Notes under the pieces: model-generated
Databases searched by the model: none
Seen by the model: the letters and a program-made list of their open reading frames with translations, nothing else
What the model was told of the DNA's origin: nothing
Program-made: the position numbers and the translations under genes
DNA from: Mesorhizobium sp.
GTDB lineage: Bacteria; Pseudomonadota; Alphaproteobacteria; Rhizobiales; Rhizobiaceae
Length of the DNA: 64,000 nucleotides
Direction: 5' to 3'
Assembly (NCBI GenBank): GCA_019635735.1
Contig: JAHBYX010000002.1
Coordinates: forward strand, 558,001 to 622,000
Part shown: positions 39,112-48,165 of the stretch, piece after piece
Layout of the letters: each line of letters starts with the position of its first letter
How positions within the stretch are numbered: the stretch's first letter is position 1

Positions 39112-40140
39112 ATGACCAGCACACGCATTTCGCTCGTCGGCCTCGGCATGGCCGTGACACCGCATGCGCGCGGGCTGATGGACCTTGCCGATACGGTCGA
39201 GGTGGTACACGCCTTCTCGCCCAGCGAAGCCCGTCGCCGCGCCTTCGCGGAGAAATATCCGTTCCCGCTCTGCGACAGCCTCGATACGATCCTCGCCGAC
39301 GACAGTGTCGAGGCGGTCGCAGTGCTCTCGCCCGCCAATACCCACCGCGACATCGCGATCCGCTGCGCCCAGGCCGGCAAGCACGTGCTGATGGAGAAGC
39401 CGCTCGACATCACCACAGCGCGGGCGGAGGAACTCGTCGCCGCCTGCCGCGCCGCCGGCGTCAAGCTCGGCGTGGTCCTGCAGCACCGTTTCCGTCCCGC
39501 GGCGATGAAGCTCGCCGAGCTGCTGCGTGCGGGCGATCTCGGCGCGATCGTCGGCTGCTCCGCCATCGTCCGGCTGTGGCGACCGCAGGCCTACTATGAC
39601 GAGCCCGGCCGCGGCACCTTCGCGCGCGACGGCGGCGGCGTGCTGATCTCGCAGGGCATCCACACGCTCGACCTGATGCTCAGTCTCGCGGGTCCCGTCG
39701 ACCAGGTCGCGGGCTTCACCGCAACGACCCCGGTGCACCGCATGGAAACCGAGGACATGGTCTGCGCCGCGGCCCGATTTGCCAATGGCGCCATCGGCAC
39801 CATCGACGCGACGACCGCGGCCTTTCCGGGCTTTCCAGAGGAGATTATCCTGACCTGCGAGAAGGGCACAGCGAGGCTCGCCGGCACCGAACTCCTGGTC
39901 CAATGGCACGACGGGCGCAGGTTCGCCATAGAGCCGGACCGATCGGACGGCGGCACCGGCGCCGACCCGATGGCTTTCCCGCACGACTGGCACCGCGCCG
40001 TGATGGCCGATTTCGCCCAGGCGATCCGGACGGATCGCGAGCCGAAGGTCACCGGCGAGGAGGCGCTGAAGGTCCATCGCCTGATCGACGCGCTGATCGA
40101 AACCGGTCGGACCGGCGCGCCCGCCAGGGTCGCGGGTTGA
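39112..40140 (+). CDS. Gfo/Idh/MocA-family oxidoreductase
   Basis: A 342-residue NAD(P)-dependent dehydrogenase. The Rossmann part opens RISLVGLGMAVTPHA and contains VAVLSPANTHRDIAIRCAQAGKHVLMEKP, with the catalytic-site Lys of the EKP motif. The C-terminal domain includes GGGVLISQGIHTLDLMLSLAG with the conserved catalytic-type Asp and His (GIHTLDL). Substrates in this family are usually sugars or inositols; none can be assigned. It lies ten bases after ftsH, probably co-transcribed, though the two functions have no known link. Confidence 0.9.
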   Translation: MTSTRISLVGLGMAVTPHARGLMDLADTVEVVHAFSPSEARRRAFAEKYPFPLCDSLDTILADDSVEAVAVLSPANTHRDIAIRCAQAGKHVLMEKPLDITTARAEELVAACRAAGVKLGVVLQHRFRPAAMKLAELLRAGDLGAIVGCSAIVRLWRPQAYYDEPGRGTFARDGGGVLISQGIHTLDLMLSLAGPVDQVAGFTATTPVHRMETEDMVCAAARFANGAIGTIDATTAAFPGFPEEIILTCEKGTARLAGTELLVQWHDGRRFAIEPDRSDGGTGADPMAFPHDWHRAVMADFAQAIRTDREPKVTGEEALKVHRLIDALIETGRTGAPARVAG

Positions 40141-40151
40141 TCTTCGCGAGC

Positions 40152-40176
40152 GGCGGCGCTGAAGCCCGGCGCCGCC
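40152..40176. terminator. Possible bidirectional terminator
   Basis: GGCGGCGC (40152-40159) and GCGCCGCC (40169-40176) form an 8-bp stem with a 9-base loop between the convergent oxidoreductase and AraC-type genes. Only TT follows, so termination efficiency is doubtful. Confidence 0.4.
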
Positions 40177-40220
40177 TTCCGCGCCGCAGCGAGCCGTCGA
40201 TGGACCGATCGAGGCAGGTC

Positions 40221-41162
40221 TCAACGGGGCCGTCCGACGTCGCGCGGCGAGATCCCGTATTTCCGCCGGAACAGGGTGCTGAAATGCGCCGAACTGTTGA
40301 AGCCGTGATCGAAGGCGATCAAGGTGATCGACCGCCCGTCGCCCCTGGCCAGGCAATCGTAGCAGAGCTGCAGGCGACGGTTCCAGATCCACTCAGAGGC
40401 CGACATCTCGCATGGCTCGAACAGGGCGTGCAGATAGCGCAACGACATGCCGTTCGCCGCCGCGATCGTCTCGAGGGACAGATGCGGATTGCCGATATGG
40501 TCCTCGATCCAGCGCTGCACCGACATCAGGCGAGCCTTCTTCACCGAACCCTCGGCGGCCGGCATGTCGCCTTCCGACGAGAGCAGCGTGAAGGCGAGAA
40601 CGTCCATCAGCTGGTTGCCGAGACCGGCCCTGATCGTGTCCTCCAGCTTCGAGCCCTCTGTCGCCAGCGTCGCGCAGAACTCGGTCGCGATGCGCCCCAG
40701 TCCCCGCGTCGTGTTGAGCGAGGCCGATACGGGGATCCGCTCGCGCGGAAAGCGCTGGGCGAAGTCGTCGCGCGGGATCTCGAGATAGAACGAGCGCACC
40801 TCGCCGTGGCACTGCAGCTCGTACTGCTCGGTCGCGCAGAAGATAGCCCCGCGCGCCGCGTTCGAGCGGTGGGTCGAACCGTGCTGCAGGACGCTCAGAT
40901 TGCCGCGGTGGATCAGCTGCAGGTAGTAGCAGTCCTTGTCGAGCTTGGAGATGTGCTCCCGATTGCGGCGGATCCGCTGCTCGGACAACAGGATGTCGGT
41001 CATCACGACGTCGCCGAACTTCGCCTCGCGGATGAAGCCCCGATAATTGTCGGGATCTGTCGCCTTGACATCGACATGGACATAGACGTCGCAGATGGCA
41101 TCCCGCCACGCGCTGTAGCGCTGCGTCGGGGCAAGATCGTCGGTCGAAAAGACAAGGTCCAT
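40221..41162 (-). CDS. AraC-family transcriptional regulator
   Basis: A 313-residue regulator. Residues about 1-190 form an AraC-binding-like sensing domain (SAWRDAICDVYVHVDV...; GAIFCATEQYEL...). Residues about 210-313 are the double helix-turn-helix: LSLETIAAANGMSLRYLHALFE and ITLIAFDHGFNSSAHFSTLFRRKYGISP. Layout and length match FeaR/NimR-type activators that respond to small aromatic or amine compounds. A GGAGG precedes the start. It is divergent from the transport operon at 41409-50837 and is its likely activator. Confidence 0.87.
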   Translation of the reverse strand: MDLVFSTDDLAPTQRYSAWRDAICDVYVHVDVKATDPDNYRGFIREAKFGDVVMTDILLSEQRIRRNREHISKLDKDCYYLQLIHRGNLSVLQHGSTHRSNAARGAIFCATEQYELQCHGEVRSFYLEIPRDDFAQRFPRERIPVSASLNTTRGLGRIATEFCATLATEGSKLEDTIRAGLGNQLMDVLAFTLLSSEGDMPAAEGSVKKARLMSVQRWIEDHIGNPHLSLETIAAANGMSLRYLHALFEPCEMSASEWIWNRRLQLCYDCLARGDGRSITLIAFDHGFNSSAHFSTLFRRKYGISPRDVGRPR

Positions 41163-41195
41163 GGGTCCTCCACCCTGGCCTGCGCGCAAGCTGAC

Positions 41196-41227
41196 GGCAG
41201 CGGGACATCCTCCGTCCTGCCGCTGCC
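41196..41227. other. Inverted repeat in the araC-type gene leader
   Basis: GGCAGCGG (41196-41203) and CCGCTGCC (41220-41227) form an 8-bp stem with a 16-base loop, 33 bases before the regulator's start. It may be an mRNA hairpin in its leader or a binding site. Nothing else supports either role. Confidence 0.35.
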
Positions 41228-41367
41228 ACCGTGCCTCCTGAGCCGACCCTAGTCGTCAAACAATTCGCCGTCCAGCGGCCGCCCGGCCGAGTGCGCGCAC
41301 ATGCAAAAAGTCTGCACGGCCAGAGAAGAACGGACACCGCGCCACCGATAATGTCCCGCCGCCGTAT

Positions 41368-41381
41368 CGATCTCGAGATCG
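41368..41381. promoter_or_regulatory. 14-bp palindrome upstream of the transport operon
   Basis: CGATCTCGAGATCG is a perfect palindrome 27 bases before the first permease start. It could be an operator, though AraC-type regulators normally prefer direct repeats. Confidence 0.4.
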
Positions 41382-41408
41382 TCCGACGGCGCGGCGGGGA
41401 GGGCCGAC

Positions 41409-42383
41409 ATGCCGGGAATGGGACGTCTGAGCCAGGAGCAGATCGTATTCGTCCTCGCCGTGGGGCTCTGCGCGGTTTTCGCCGTCGCGCTTCCGGGGTT
41501 CCTCACCACCAACAACGTGCTGAACCTGGTCCGGAGCGTCTCGATCCTCGGCATTCTCGGTGTCGCGATGGGCCTCGTGGTCATCGGCCGCGGCATTGAC
41601 CTCTCGCTGGTGGCGCTGATGGCGATTTCGGTCGCCTGGACGCTGAGTCTGATCGAGGGCGGCATGCCTTTGCCCCAGGCGATTGCCATCGGCCTCGCCT
41701 TCAGCCTCTTCATCGGCGCGGTGAACGGCTGGTTCGTCGCCTATGTCGAGATCCCGGCGATCTTCGCGACGCTCGCCATGGGAACTCTCGTCTACGGTTT
41801 CGGCAGATACTTCCTGTTCGACCTCGACGTCGTCTACATGCCCCCGGCCGGAGCGCCGCTGCTGTGGATCGGCCAGGGAACGCTGATGGGCGTTCCGGTG
41901 CCGATCTATCTGTTCGCCGGCGTTTGCCTGGCGGGCTACCTGTTTCTTCGATACGCCAGGGCCGGTCGCTATCTTCGCGCCGTCGGCGACAACATGCTCG
42001 CCGCGCGCATCACCGGCGTGCCGACACGGCCGACGGTCGTGATGCAATACGTGCTCTCCTCGCTGATCGGCTATCTCGCCGGCATCATCACCGCCGCCTC
42101 GGTGGCCTCGATGAACACGCGCGTCGCGATCTCGACCTACGTCTACGACGTGATCCTGGTCGTGGTGCTCGGCGGCATCGGCCTTTCCGGCGGCAAGGGC
42201 GGCATCCGCAATGTCATCGTCGGCACGCTGCTGATCGGCGTGCTGCTCAACGGCATGACGATCATGGACATCCAGTACACCGTCCAGAACGTGATCAAGG
42301 GCGCGATCCTGCTCACCGCGATCGTCATCGACACGATCCTCAATCCCCGCGACGAACAGACCGCTCAGCAGGGCGACATCTAG
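41409..42383 (+). CDS. Sugar-type ABC transporter permease (RbsC family)
   Basis: A 324-residue BPD_transp_2 inner-membrane permease with about nine helices. The family motif GRGIDLSL lies near residue 60 and the ATPase-contact region includes LRAVGDNMLAARITGVPTRPTV. The GGIGLSGGKGG loop near 257 matches the family's conserved glycine-rich loop. It opens the operon with a GGGAGG ribosome binding site and should form a heterodimeric channel with the permease domain encoded at 43464. The substrate is unknown. Confidence 0.9.
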   Translation: MPGMGRLSQEQIVFVLAVGLCAVFAVALPGFLTTNNVLNLVRSVSILGILGVAMGLVVIGRGIDLSLVALMAISVAWTLSLIEGGMPLPQAIAIGLAFSLFIGAVNGWFVAYVEIPAIFATLAMGTLVYGFGRYFLFDLDVVYMPPAGAPLLWIGQGTLMGVPVPIYLFAGVCLAGYLFLRYARAGRYLRAVGDNMLAARITGVPTRPTVVMQYVLSSLIGYLAGIITAASVASMNTRVAISTYVYDVILVVVLGGIGLSGGKGGIRNVIVGTLLIGVLLNGMTIMDIQYTVQNVIKGAILLTAIVIDTILNPRDEQTAQQGDI

Positions 42384-42410
42384 AACCAGGTCAACAATGG
42401 GAGGAAGACC

Positions 42411-43406
42411 ATGCGACTGATCAAGACAGCCACACTCGCCGCGGCGCTCGCGCTCTGCGGCGCCGCACACGCGCAGGAGGGCATCGACGACCCGACCCGG
42501 GCGCCTTACTACGACTCCTTCAAGGGTAAGAAGGTCGCCTACGTGCCCGTGGCGATGGGCTTCGACCTGACCGAGGGTTGGGCGGCCGGCCTGAAGGAAG
42601 CGCTCGAGCCGCTGGGCGTCACCTTCGACATCCGCGATCCGAACTGGTCGACGGACGCAGGCGCGCAGGCGATCACCACGCTGATCTCCGAGAAGCCGGA
42701 CGTGATCGTGGTCCACAACCCGGACGTCCAGTCCTACGCCCGCCTGCTCAAGAAGGCCGAGGAAGCCGGCATCTACGTGGTGCAGGTGAACATGCGGTCG
42801 AGCTATTCGACGGACGTGTTCGTCGGCGCCGACTATGTCGGCATGGGCCAGCAGATCGGCGAGCGGCTGGTCGAGGTGTGCTCGCCGTCCAAGGGCGGAT
42901 CGGGCAAGGTCGCGATCACCCAGGGCGTGCTGACGGCGGCGGCCTCGATCTACCAGATGCAGGGCATCAACAACGTTCTCTCGAAGCACCCGGAGATCCA
43001 GCTCGTCTCCAACCAGGCAGCCGACTGGGACGCCACCAAGGCCAAGAACATCGCCGCGACGGTGATCCAGCAGCACCCCGACCTGTGCGCCATCACGGGC
43101 TTCTGGGACGTGATGGACGTCGGCACGGCGGCGGCCATCAAGGAATCAGGCAAGAACGTCTACCTGCTGACGCAGGGCGGCGGAAACCGCATGGTGTGCG
43201 ACGGCCTGGCCAACGGCACCTATTCGGAATCCGTCGTCTACTTCGTGCCCGGCCAGGCACGGGACATGGCGACCATGATCAAGCAGCTGCTGCAACTGAA
43301 GCAGCCCGCCGGCACGACCAAGACGACCCTGTTCACGCCGCTCACCTTCCTCCGGAAGGACAACATGACGGCGGCGTCGTGCTGGGACATGCCCACCAAG
43401 GGCTGA
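42411..43406 (+). CDS. Periplasmic binding protein (sugar-type, Peripla_BP_4)
   Basis: A 331-residue solute-binding protein. A signal peptide of about 22 residues ends at ALCGAAHAQEG. The mature protein has the type I periplasmic fold: KKVAYVPVAMGFDLTEGWAAGLKEALEPLG, ITTLISEKPDVIVVHNPD, and the hinge-region GADYVGMGQQIGERL. Ribose-like binding proteins share this fold, but members also bind autoinducer, aromatic and polyol ligands. AGGAAG precedes the start. It stands between the two permease genes of the operon. Confidence 0.9.
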   Translation: MRLIKTATLAAALALCGAAHAQEGIDDPTRAPYYDSFKGKKVAYVPVAMGFDLTEGWAAGLKEALEPLGVTFDIRDPNWSTDAGAQAITTLISEKPDVIVVHNPDVQSYARLLKKAEEAGIYVVQVNMRSSYSTDVFVGADYVGMGQQIGERLVEVCSPSKGGSGKVAITQGVLTAAASIYQMQGINNVLSKHPEIQLVSNQAADWDATKAKNIAATVIQQHPDLCAITGFWDVMDVGTAAAIKESGKNVYLLTQGGGNRMVCDGLANGTYSESVVYFVPGQARDMATMIKQLLQLKQPAGTTKTTLFTPLTFLRKDNMTAASCWDMPTKG

Positions 43407-43463
43407 CACCTCTGCGCGGGCGGCTCCGGCCGCCCGCTTCCCTCCTGAACCAGGCAGACAACC

Positions 43464-45581
43464 ATGGCCGCATCTGACCGGATCGTGCGCTGGCGCTATC
43501 GCCTTGTGCCCGATCATCTCCTCGGCGAGATCCTGACGAAACGCTGGGTCGACAATGCGATCCCGGTCCTGATCCTGATCGCCGTCGCGGCCACGTTCGG
43601 CTGGCTCATCCCGGACTTCTTCTCGATGGCGAGCGTGTCGAGCCTGATGCGGCAATGGGGCGAGTTCACCCTCATCGCGCTGGCCCTGATGATCGTGATG
43701 GTCGCGGGCGGCATCGACCTCAGCGTCGGCTCGACCTTCGCGCTCGGCAACATCGTCGCGCTGACCCTGATCACGGTCGCTGGATGGCCGGTGCCGGCGG
43801 TGATCGCCGCGACGCTCGCTTGCGGCGCGTTCGTCGGCCTCGTCAACGGCGTCCTCGTCGGCTACCTGCGCCTGCGCGCGTTCCTCACCACACTCGTGAC
43901 GCTCATTATCGTGCGCGCCATCGTCGACATGCTGCTGCTCAAGTATTCGGTGGCGATCGCCGCTGGCTTCGTCGATTCCGACCTCTGGTATTATTTCGGC
44001 GAGGGCGACGTGCTCGGCGTTCCCTTCAGCGTCGCGACGGCGCTGGTGCTCGCGCTGGTCGCGCATCTGGTGCTGAGCCGCAGCCGGGTCGGCTGGCACG
44101 TGCTTGCCGTCGGCGGCTCGCGCCGGTCAGCGCACAATGTCGGCATTCCCGTGCGACGGGTCATCTGCATGACCTATGTCGTATCCGGCACGCTTGCTGC
44201 GCTTTCCGGTGTCCTCTTCGCCTCGCGGCTCGGCGGTGCGGGGGCCGATACCGGCGTAGGTCTCGAGATCGCCGCGCTCACGGCCGCCGTGCTCGGCGGC
44301 AACAGCCTCGGCGGCGGCAGGGGATCGGCCGCCAAGGCAATCATCGGCGCCATCATCGTCATGATCATGGTCAATGGGCTGGTCCGGATCGGGGTGACGA
44401 GAGGCGGCAGTTCGCTGCTGCTCGGCATGGTCCTGCTCGCCGCGGTCGCGATCGACGTGCGCTGGCTGAAGAACCGGCACAAATTCCTGTCCAAGGTCTA
44501 CGTCTCGCCGACCTATTCGGAACTGCCCGAGGCGCCTGCGACCTCCGGCTCGTCGCCCTATGCTCTGAACGACCGGCTGCGTCCCGTGGAGGCGATCGGG
44601 CTCGGGCAGATCGACGGCCCGGAGGACGTCATCCTCGACGAGGACGACAACATCTATGTCGGCAACCGCACCGGCGACATCGTGCGTTTCTTCGCGCCGG
44701 ACTATGCGCGCCAGGAGGTCTTCGTCCATTGCGGCGGGCGGCCTCTCGGCATGGCGTTTGCCCGCGACGGCTCGCTGATCTGCTGTATCGGCGGGATGGG
44801 TCTCTACAGGATCACGCAGGACCGCAGGATCGAGCGCCTGACCGACGAGACGAGCCGCTCCTGGTTCTCGATCATCGACGATTCCCGGCTGCGACTTGCC
44901 GACGATCTGGATATCGCTCCCGATGGCCGCATCTTCTTCAGCGAGGCCACGATCCGCTACGAGATGCACGAATGGCCCGTCGACTGCCTGGAGTCGCGCG
45001 GCAACGGGCGCATCATCTGCTTCGACCCGAAGACGGGCACCACGCACACCCTCCTGAAGAACCTGCTGTTCCCGAACGGCATCTGCATGACGCATGACGG
45101 CCAGTCGTTCCTGTTCGCGGAGACCTGGGCCTGCCGCGTCAGCCGCTACTGGTTCGACGGCCCGAAGAAGGGAACCGTCGAGGTCGTCATCGCTGACCTG
45201 CCGGGCTATCCCGACAACATCAACCGCGCCTCAGACGGCACCTATTGGCTCGCGCTGGTCGGCATCCGCACGCCCTCGCTCGACCTGGCGCTGAAGATGC
45301 CCGGCTTCCGCAAGCGCATGGCCCGCCGCATCGCGCCCGACGAGTGGATGTATCCGAACATCAACACCGGCTGCATAGTCCGCTTCGACGAGACCGGGCG
45401 GATCATCGAGACGCTGTGGGACTTCGGCGGCGAGAACCATCCGATGATCACCTCGATGCGTGAGCACAAGGGCCATCTCTACATCGGCGGCATCCTCAAC
45501 AACCGGGTCGGCCGCCTCAAGCTCGATGGCGCGGACCCCGGCTGGACCGGCCCGGCATCCTACTGGGGGCGACAGTCATGA
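43464..45581 (+). CDS. ABC permease fused to a strictosidine synthase/SMP-30-like propeller
   Basis: A 705-residue fusion. Residues 1 to about 335 are an RbsC-type permease (GGIDLSVGS at 82-90; GGNSLGGGRGS at 278-288). After a short linker, residues about 370-700 form a six-bladed beta-propeller of the strictosidine synthase-like/SMP-30 family. The family stretch LFPNGICMTHDGQSF, ETWACRVSRYWFDGPKKGT and LPGYPDNINRASDG is clear. The linker follows the last cytoplasmic end of the permease, so the propeller is predicted to face the cytoplasm, although topology is inferred. Propellers of this group include lactonases and esterases. It could act on the substrate as it enters. The stop overlaps the next gene (ATGA). 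Confidence 0.87.
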   Translation: MAASDRIVRWRYRLVPDHLLGEILTKRWVDNAIPVLILIAVAATFGWLIPDFFSMASVSSLMRQWGEFTLIALALMIVMVAGGIDLSVGSTFALGNIVALTLITVAGWPVPAVIAATLACGAFVGLVNGVLVGYLRLRAFLTTLVTLIIVRAIVDMLLLKYSVAIAAGFVDSDLWYYFGEGDVLGVPFSVATALVLALVAHLVLSRSRVGWHVLAVGGSRRSAHNVGIPVRRVICMTYVVSGTLAALSGVLFASRLGGAGADTGVGLEIAALTAAVLGGNSLGGGRGSAAKAIIGAIIVMIMVNGLVRIGVTRGGSSLLLGMVLLAAVAIDVRWLKNRHKFLSKVYVSPTYSELPEAPATSGSSPYALNDRLRPVEAIGLGQIDGPEDVILDEDDNIYVGNRTGDIVRFFAPDYARQEVFVHCGGRPLGMAFARDGSLICCIGGMGLYRITQDRRIERLTDETSRSWFSIIDDSRLRLADDLDIAPDGRIFFSEATIRYEMHEWPVDCLESRGNGRIICFDPKTGTTHTLLKNLLFPNGICMTHDGQSFLFAETWACRVSRYWFDGPKKGTVEVVIADLPGYPDNINRASDGTYWLALVGIRTPSLDLALKMPGFRKRMARRIAPDEWMYPNINTGCIVRFDETGRIIETLWDFGGENHPMITSMREHKGHLYIGGILNNRVGRLKLDGADPGWTGPASYWGRQS

Positions 45582-46672
45582 TCCGCGCGATCGGAAGGGC
45601 TTTCGACAATCTGTTGGGCCGCGGCGATGCGGCTGTGACAGTGCCGCCGCTCGACGGCGCGCTTCGGCCGAACCGCCTGCTGGACGAAATTGGTTCGCGC
45701 GTGCCCCTCGCCGAGGTCGACTGCCTCGCCCTGCATGGCGCGGACCTCGTCGCATCGGCTGGCGACAGCGTCTTCGCGCAGGAGGCGGGCGGCGGCTGGA
45801 CACGGCGCCGCAGCTACGGCTCCGCCGTCGTCGGCCTCGCCGCGGTCGGCACCGACGGGCTCGCCGTGGCGCTCGACAGCGGCTACATCGTCGTCGAGGG
45901 CGGCCGCCACGACGGGCGCCGCTATCGGGCCGATCCGTCGGTGACCTGCATCACGACGATGGCCGTGTCGGGCGACACGCTCTTCCTCGCCTGCGGCTCC
46001 GCGACCCATCCGGTCGACGACTGGCAGCGGGATCTGCTGGAGGGAAATGCCTCCGGCAGCGTCTGGCGTATCGATATGGAAAGCGGAGCCGCTACCCGCA
46101 TTGCCGGCGGCCTGGCCTGGCCGGCGGGTCTCGCCGTCGACCGCGACGGGCTGGTCGTCTCCGAAGCCTGGCGGCACCAGCTGATCCGGATCGAACTTGC
46201 CGGGGGAGATCGGCGGCAGGTGCTTCACGCCGACCTGCCGGGTTATCCCGGCCGTATCTCGCCGGCGTCGGACGGCCACTGGCTGGCGATCTTCGCGCCG
46301 CGCAGCCAGTTGGTCGAGTTCGTGCTGAGGGAGCCCGCCTACCGCAGGCGCATGATGGCCGAGGTGCCGAAGCCGTTCTGGGTCGTGCCGAAGCTGCGGG
46401 CCGGCCGCAGCTATTACGAGCCGCTCCAGGGCGGCGGGGTGAAACATCTCGGCCTGCTCAAGCCCTGGGCTCCGACCATGTCCGCCGGCCTGTGCGTCAA
46501 GCTCGACGCCGCGTTCCAGCCGCGCTCCAGCCTCCAGAGCCGCGCCGACGGCCACACGCACGGCGTGACCGGCGCGGCCGAGCATCGCGGGCAGCTCGTC
46601 GTGGCGGCGCGGGGAGATGGTGTCGTGGTGTCGATTCCGCTCGCGGGGATTGGCCGGGGAGGTCGCGCATGA
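45578..46672 (+). CDS. Stand-alone SMP-30/strictosidine synthase-like propeller protein
   Basis: A 364-residue soluble protein without a signal peptide. It is a diverged relative of the propeller in the upstream fusion: AGGLAWPAGLAVDRDGLVVSEAW, LPGYPGRISPASDGHWLAIFAP and FVLREPAYRRRMMAEVPKPFWV line up with LPGYPDNIN..., KMPGFRKRMARR. The PDN residues of the family motif are PGR here, so a metal or catalytic site may be lost. It ends with HTHGVTGAAEHRGQLVVAARGDGVVVSIPL. It could be a partner or an inactive homologue of the fused domain. ATGA overlaps join it to both neighbours. Confidence 0.8.
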   Translation: MIRAIGRAFDNLLGRGDAAVTVPPLDGALRPNRLLDEIGSRVPLAEVDCLALHGADLVASAGDSVFAQEAGGGWTRRRSYGSAVVGLAAVGTDGLAVALDSGYIVVEGGRHDGRRYRADPSVTCITTMAVSGDTLFLACGSATHPVDDWQRDLLEGNASGSVWRIDMESGAATRIAGGLAWPAGLAVDRDGLVVSEAWRHQLIRIELAGGDRRQVLHADLPGYPGRISPASDGHWLAIFAPRSQLVEFVLREPAYRRRMMAEVPKPFWVVPKLRAGRSYYEPLQGGGVKHLGLLKPWAPTMSAGLCVKLDAAFQPRSSLQSRADGHTHGVTGAAEHRGQLVVAARGDGVVVSIPLAGIGRGGRA

Positions 46673-48165
46673 GCCCGATCGTTGAACTGCGCAATGTCAC
46701 GAAGGAATATCGCGGCGTCCCGGCCGTGCGGAACGTCTCGTTCGCGCTCGAGAGAGGCGAGGTGCATGCGCTGGTCGGCGAAAACGGCGCCGGCAAGTCC
46801 ACCCTGACCAAGATGATCGCCGGCGTCGTCGAGCCCACTGCCGGCGAAATCTGGATCGACGGGGCGAGGGTCCAACTTGGCTCTCCGTCGGACGCACTGA
46901 AGCGCGGCATCGCGATGGTCTATCAGGAGACCAGTCTCGTCCCGTCGCTCACAGTCGCGCAGAACATCTACCTCACCGACGACAAGCGCTTCCACCGCCT
47001 GCGCGGCATCTACATCGCCGGCCAGCAGTTCCTGCAATCGCTGAACTTCCCGGTCGATCCGACGGCGACCGTGTCGGCGCTCGGCGCCGGACAGAAGCAG
47101 ATGGTCGAGATCGCGCGGGCGGTGCACCACAATGCCAGCGTCATCATCTTCGACGAACCCACGGCGACGCTGACCCCGGAGGAGAAGCATCAGTTCTTCT
47201 CGCTGGTCGAGCGGCTGAAGCTGCGCGGCGTATCGATCATCTTCATCAGCCATGCGCTGGAGGAGGCGCTCGCCATCGCCGATCGCATCACCATCATGCG
47301 CGATGGCGAGCACGTCGTGACCGACGTCACCTTGGCTTTCGACCGGGAGAAGATCGTCCGCGCGATGGTGGGACGCACGCTGACCGGCGAACTTTACGGA
47401 TCGCACAAGGACAGGACGGCGCGGGAGGCGGGAACGAAGGTCCTCAGCGTGCAGAACCTGTCGATGGGCAATGTCGTGCGCAACACGTCCTTCTCGGTCT
47501 TCGCCGGTCAGATCACCGGCGTGTTCGGCCTCATCGGGTCGGGCCGCACCGAAGCGGCGAAGGTGGTGGCCGGCGTGATGAAGCGCGATCTCTTCCACGG
47601 CGGGCAGGTGCGGTTCAACGGCGCGTCCGTCCGCTACCGCGTGCCCCGGCCGGCCGTGCGCGACGGCATCATCTACGTCACCGAGGACCGCAAGGTCGAA
47701 GGCTTCTTCGACACCATGTCGATCGCCGAGAACATCCACCTCGGCGCCCTGGCGGGCGGGCAGACGAAATCGTCGACGGTCTCGATGAGCGAGATGCGTT
47801 CGGTCGCGGACGAATGGATCAAGGCCCTCAACGTCAAGGCGATCAACGCCGACGCCCGTGTGATCGAGCTGTCGGGCGGCAACCAGCAGAAGGTCGTCGT
47901 CGCCAAGGCGCTGGTGCAGAAGCCGAAGCTCGTCATCTTCGACGAGCCGACGCGCGGCGTCGATGTCGGCGCGATCGCGGAGATTCACCAGTTCATCAAC
48001 CGGCTGGCCGACGACGGCATCGCGGTCATGGTGATCTCCTCCTACCTGCCCGAGATCCTGCAGCTCTCGGACCGCATTCTGGTCTGCCGGCAGGGCCGCA
48101 TCGTCGAAGAGTTCGACGGCCACACGGCCGACGAGGAAACCATCATGTATGCCGCGGTGCACTGA
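46669..48165 (+). CDS. Sugar-type ABC transporter double ATPase (RbsA family)
   Basis: A 498-residue protein with two ABC domains. The first has Walker A GENGAGKST near residue 40 and Walker B VIIFDEPTATLT. The signature motif there is degenerate (ALGAGQKQMVEIARA). The second has a non-canonical Walker A (GLIGSGRTE), signature LSGGNQQKVVVAKAL and Walker B LVIFDEPTRGVD, all as usual for RbsA-type ATPases. It powers import through the two permeases. The stop shares one base with the start of the next gene (TGATG). Confidence 0.93.
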   Translation: MSPIVELRNVTKEYRGVPAVRNVSFALERGEVHALVGENGAGKSTLTKMIAGVVEPTAGEIWIDGARVQLGSPSDALKRGIAMVYQETSLVPSLTVAQNIYLTDDKRFHRLRGIYIAGQQFLQSLNFPVDPTATVSALGAGQKQMVEIARAVHHNASVIIFDEPTATLTPEEKHQFFSLVERLKLRGVSIIFISHALEEALAIADRITIMRDGEHVVTDVTLAFDREKIVRAMVGRTLTGELYGSHKDRTAREAGTKVLSVQNLSMGNVVRNTSFSVFAGQITGVFGLIGSGRTEAAKVVAGVMKRDLFHGGQVRFNGASVRYRVPRPAVRDGIIYVTEDRKVEGFFDTMSIAENIHLGALAGGQTKSSTVSMSEMRSVADEWIKALNVKAINADARVIELSGGNQQKVVVAKALVQKPKLVIFDEPTRGVDVGAIAEIHQFINRLADDGIAVMVISSYLPEILQLSDRILVCRQGRIVEEFDGHTADEETIMYAAVH

